NCBI GenBank assembly: GCA_020051025.1 | Contig: JAGVJS010000416.1 | Coordinates: 1-7,121, forward strand | DNA from: Sphingobium sp. | Lineage (GTDB): Bacteria > Pseudomonadota > Alphaproteobacteria > Sphingomonadales > Sphingomonadaceae | Reading direction: 5' to 3' | DNA: 7,121 nt | Part shown: positions 6,040 to 7,121 of the stretch, one piece after another | Layout of the letters: each line of letters starts with the position of its first letter | Numbering within the stretch: position 1 is the stretch's first letter | Notes under the pieces: model-generated | What the model saw: the letters and a program-made list of their open reading frames with translations, nothing else | Told to the model about the DNA's origin: nothing | Database searches by the model: none | Position numbers and translations under genes: made by a program

Positions 6040-7121
6040 ATGTCCAGTCATCAGGTTCACATCATCGGCGGCGGTCTCGCCGGAACGGAAGCGGCATGGC
6101 AACTGGCGCAGGCGGGCATTCGCGTCCGCCTGTCGGAAATGCGCGGCACGGGGGATATGACCCCGGCGCACCAGACCGATGGCCTTGCCGAACTGGTCTG
6201 CTCCAACAGTTTCCGGTCCGACGATGCGGACAAGAATGCCGTGGGCCTGCTGCATCAGGAAATGCGCCGGCTTGGCTCGCTTATCATGGCCAGCGCCGAA
6301 CCGGCCAAGGTGCCCGCCGGCTCCGCGCTCGCTGTCGACCGCCATGTCTTTTCCGATGCCGTCACCCGCGCGCTGGCCGACCATCCCAATGTGGAGATCG
6401 TGCGCGAGCGCGTCGACACGCTGCCCTCCGAAGGCATGACCATCGTGGCCACCGGCCCGCTGACCGCGCCCGGCCTTGCCCAGAGCATCGGGCAGGCGGC
6501 GGGGATGGAGCATCTCGCTTTCTTCGACGCGATCGCGCCGGTCGTCCATCATGACAGCATCGACATGGATCAGTGCTGGATGGCCAATCGCTGGGACAAG
6601 ATCGGTCCCGGCGGCGGCGAGGGCAAGGATTATATCAACTGCCCGATGGACAAGGACCAGTATCAGGCCTTCGTCCAGGGCCTGCTCGACGGCGAAAAGA
6701 CCGAGTTCAAGGAATGGGAAGCCAGCACCCCCTATTTCGAGGGCTGCATGCCGATCGAGGTCATGGCCTCACGCGGACCGGAAACGCTGCGTCACGGGCC
6801 GATGAAGCCGATGGGCCTGGACAATCCCCGCACCGGCCGCTGGCCCTATGCCGTCGTCCAGTTGCGGCAGGACAATGCCAGCGGCACGCTGTGGAATATG
6901 GTCGGTTTCCAGACCAAGCTGAAACATGGCGCGCAGGTGGAACTGTTCCGCACCATCCCCGGCCTTGAAAAGGCGGAATTTGCGCGGCTGGGCGGGCTGC
7001 ACCGCAACACCTTCATCCAGTCACCCAAGCTGCTGGACCAGACGCTGCGGCTGAAAAGCGCCCCGCATATCCGCTTCGCCGGCCAGATGACCGGCTGCGA
7101 AGGCTATGTGGAAAGCGCCGC
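6040..7121 (+). CDS. trmFO: Methylenetetrahydrofolate-tRNA-(uracil-54-C5)-methyltransferase, 3' end missing
   Basis: TrmFO (EC 2.1.1.74) is a cytoplasmic flavoenzyme that forms ribothymidine at tRNA position 54 using methylenetetrahydrofolate. The frame runs from ATG 6040 to the window edge: 360 complete codons of a family usually near 440-450, so roughly the last 80-90 residues are outside. Visible features are the FAD-binding [13 protein letters not shown] (8-20), [12 protein letters not shown] with Cys54, [20 protein letters not shown] with Cys236, [14 protein letters not shown] (286-299) and [15 protein letters not shown] near the cut. Cys54 and Cys236 correspond to the two functional cysteines of the Bacillus subtilis enzyme (53 and 226). 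The start is firm on homology grounds because an in-frame TAA (6031-6033) lies seven bases upstream. The ribosome binding site is weak (GGGAAAAG 6015-6022 is too distant), so modest expression is plausible. TrmFO is typical of Firmicutes and alphaproteobacteria, replacing SAM-dependent TrmA. Confidence 0.96.
   Translation, partial: MSSHQVHIIGGGLAGTEAAWQLAQAGIRVRLSEMRGTGDMTPAHQTDGLAELVCSNSFRSDDADKNAVGLLHQEMRRLGSLIMASAEPAKVPAGSALAVDRHVFSDAVTRALADHPNVEIVRERVDTLPSEGMTIVATGPLTAPGLAQSIGQAAGMEHLAFFDAIAPVVHHDSIDMDQCWMANRWDKIGPGGGEGKDYINCPMDKDQYQAFVQGLLDGEKTEFKEWEASTPYFEGCMPIEVMASRGPETLRHGPMKPMGLDNPRTGRWPYAVVQLRQDNASGTLWNMVGFQTKLKHGAQVELFRTIPGLEKAEFARLGGLHRNTFIQSPKLLDQTLRLKSAPHIRFAGQMTGCEGYVESA

Noticed and set aside
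1..7121. tRNA, rRNA, CRISPR, insertion sequence or prophage features
   Set aside because: Looked for and not seen: no direct-repeat arrays, no transposase or integrase motifs, no tRNA-like cloverleaf with a conserved T-loop.

Overview
The window is GC-rich, densely coding chromosomal DNA. It looks like an alphaproteobacterium of the sphingomonad group (Sphingobium/Sphingomonas-like). Reasons: strong G/C preference at third codon positions, a yeast/actinobacterial-type long LeuA, a folate-dependent TrmFO, and a GTCGAG-rich palindrome of a kind I recall from sphingomonad intergenic DNA. The taxon is an inference from style and recall, not from a search.

Layout, left to right. (1) The 3' part of a YceI-family periplasmic protein (+), open at the left edge. 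(2) A 231-base leader that ends at leuA. It holds a 15-codon leader peptide with five Leu codons, a set of nested and competing RNA helices, and an 11-codon reading frame whose stop overlaps the leuA start. (3) leuA (+), 2-isopropylmalate synthase. (4) A 66-base imperfect palindrome between the convergent leuA and M20 peptidase genes. (5) An exported M20 zinc peptidase (-). (6) Divergent from it, a dicarboxylate/amino acid:cation symporter (+) with unusual cation-site residues. (7) A decayed stretch of about 650 bases on the minus strand, with a small ORF carrying an in-frame TGA and a frameshifted, N-terminally truncated MarR-type regulator. (8) The 5' 360 codons of trmFO (+), cut by the right edge.

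The genes do not form one pathway or operon; this looks like ordinary chromosome with housekeeping, transport and exported-enzyme genes. The peptidase and symporter share a 185-base divergent intergenic region and could in principle act together (extracytoplasmic peptide hydrolysis, then uptake), but nothing in the sequence proves this.

The most interesting element is the leuA leader. It has the parts of a leucine-sensing attenuator, but I see no strong U-tract terminator. Instead an anti-Shine-Dalgarno complement and a coupled mini-ORF suggest control at translation initiation. The second most interesting is the symporter, whose two key sodium-ligand positions are Lys and Gln.
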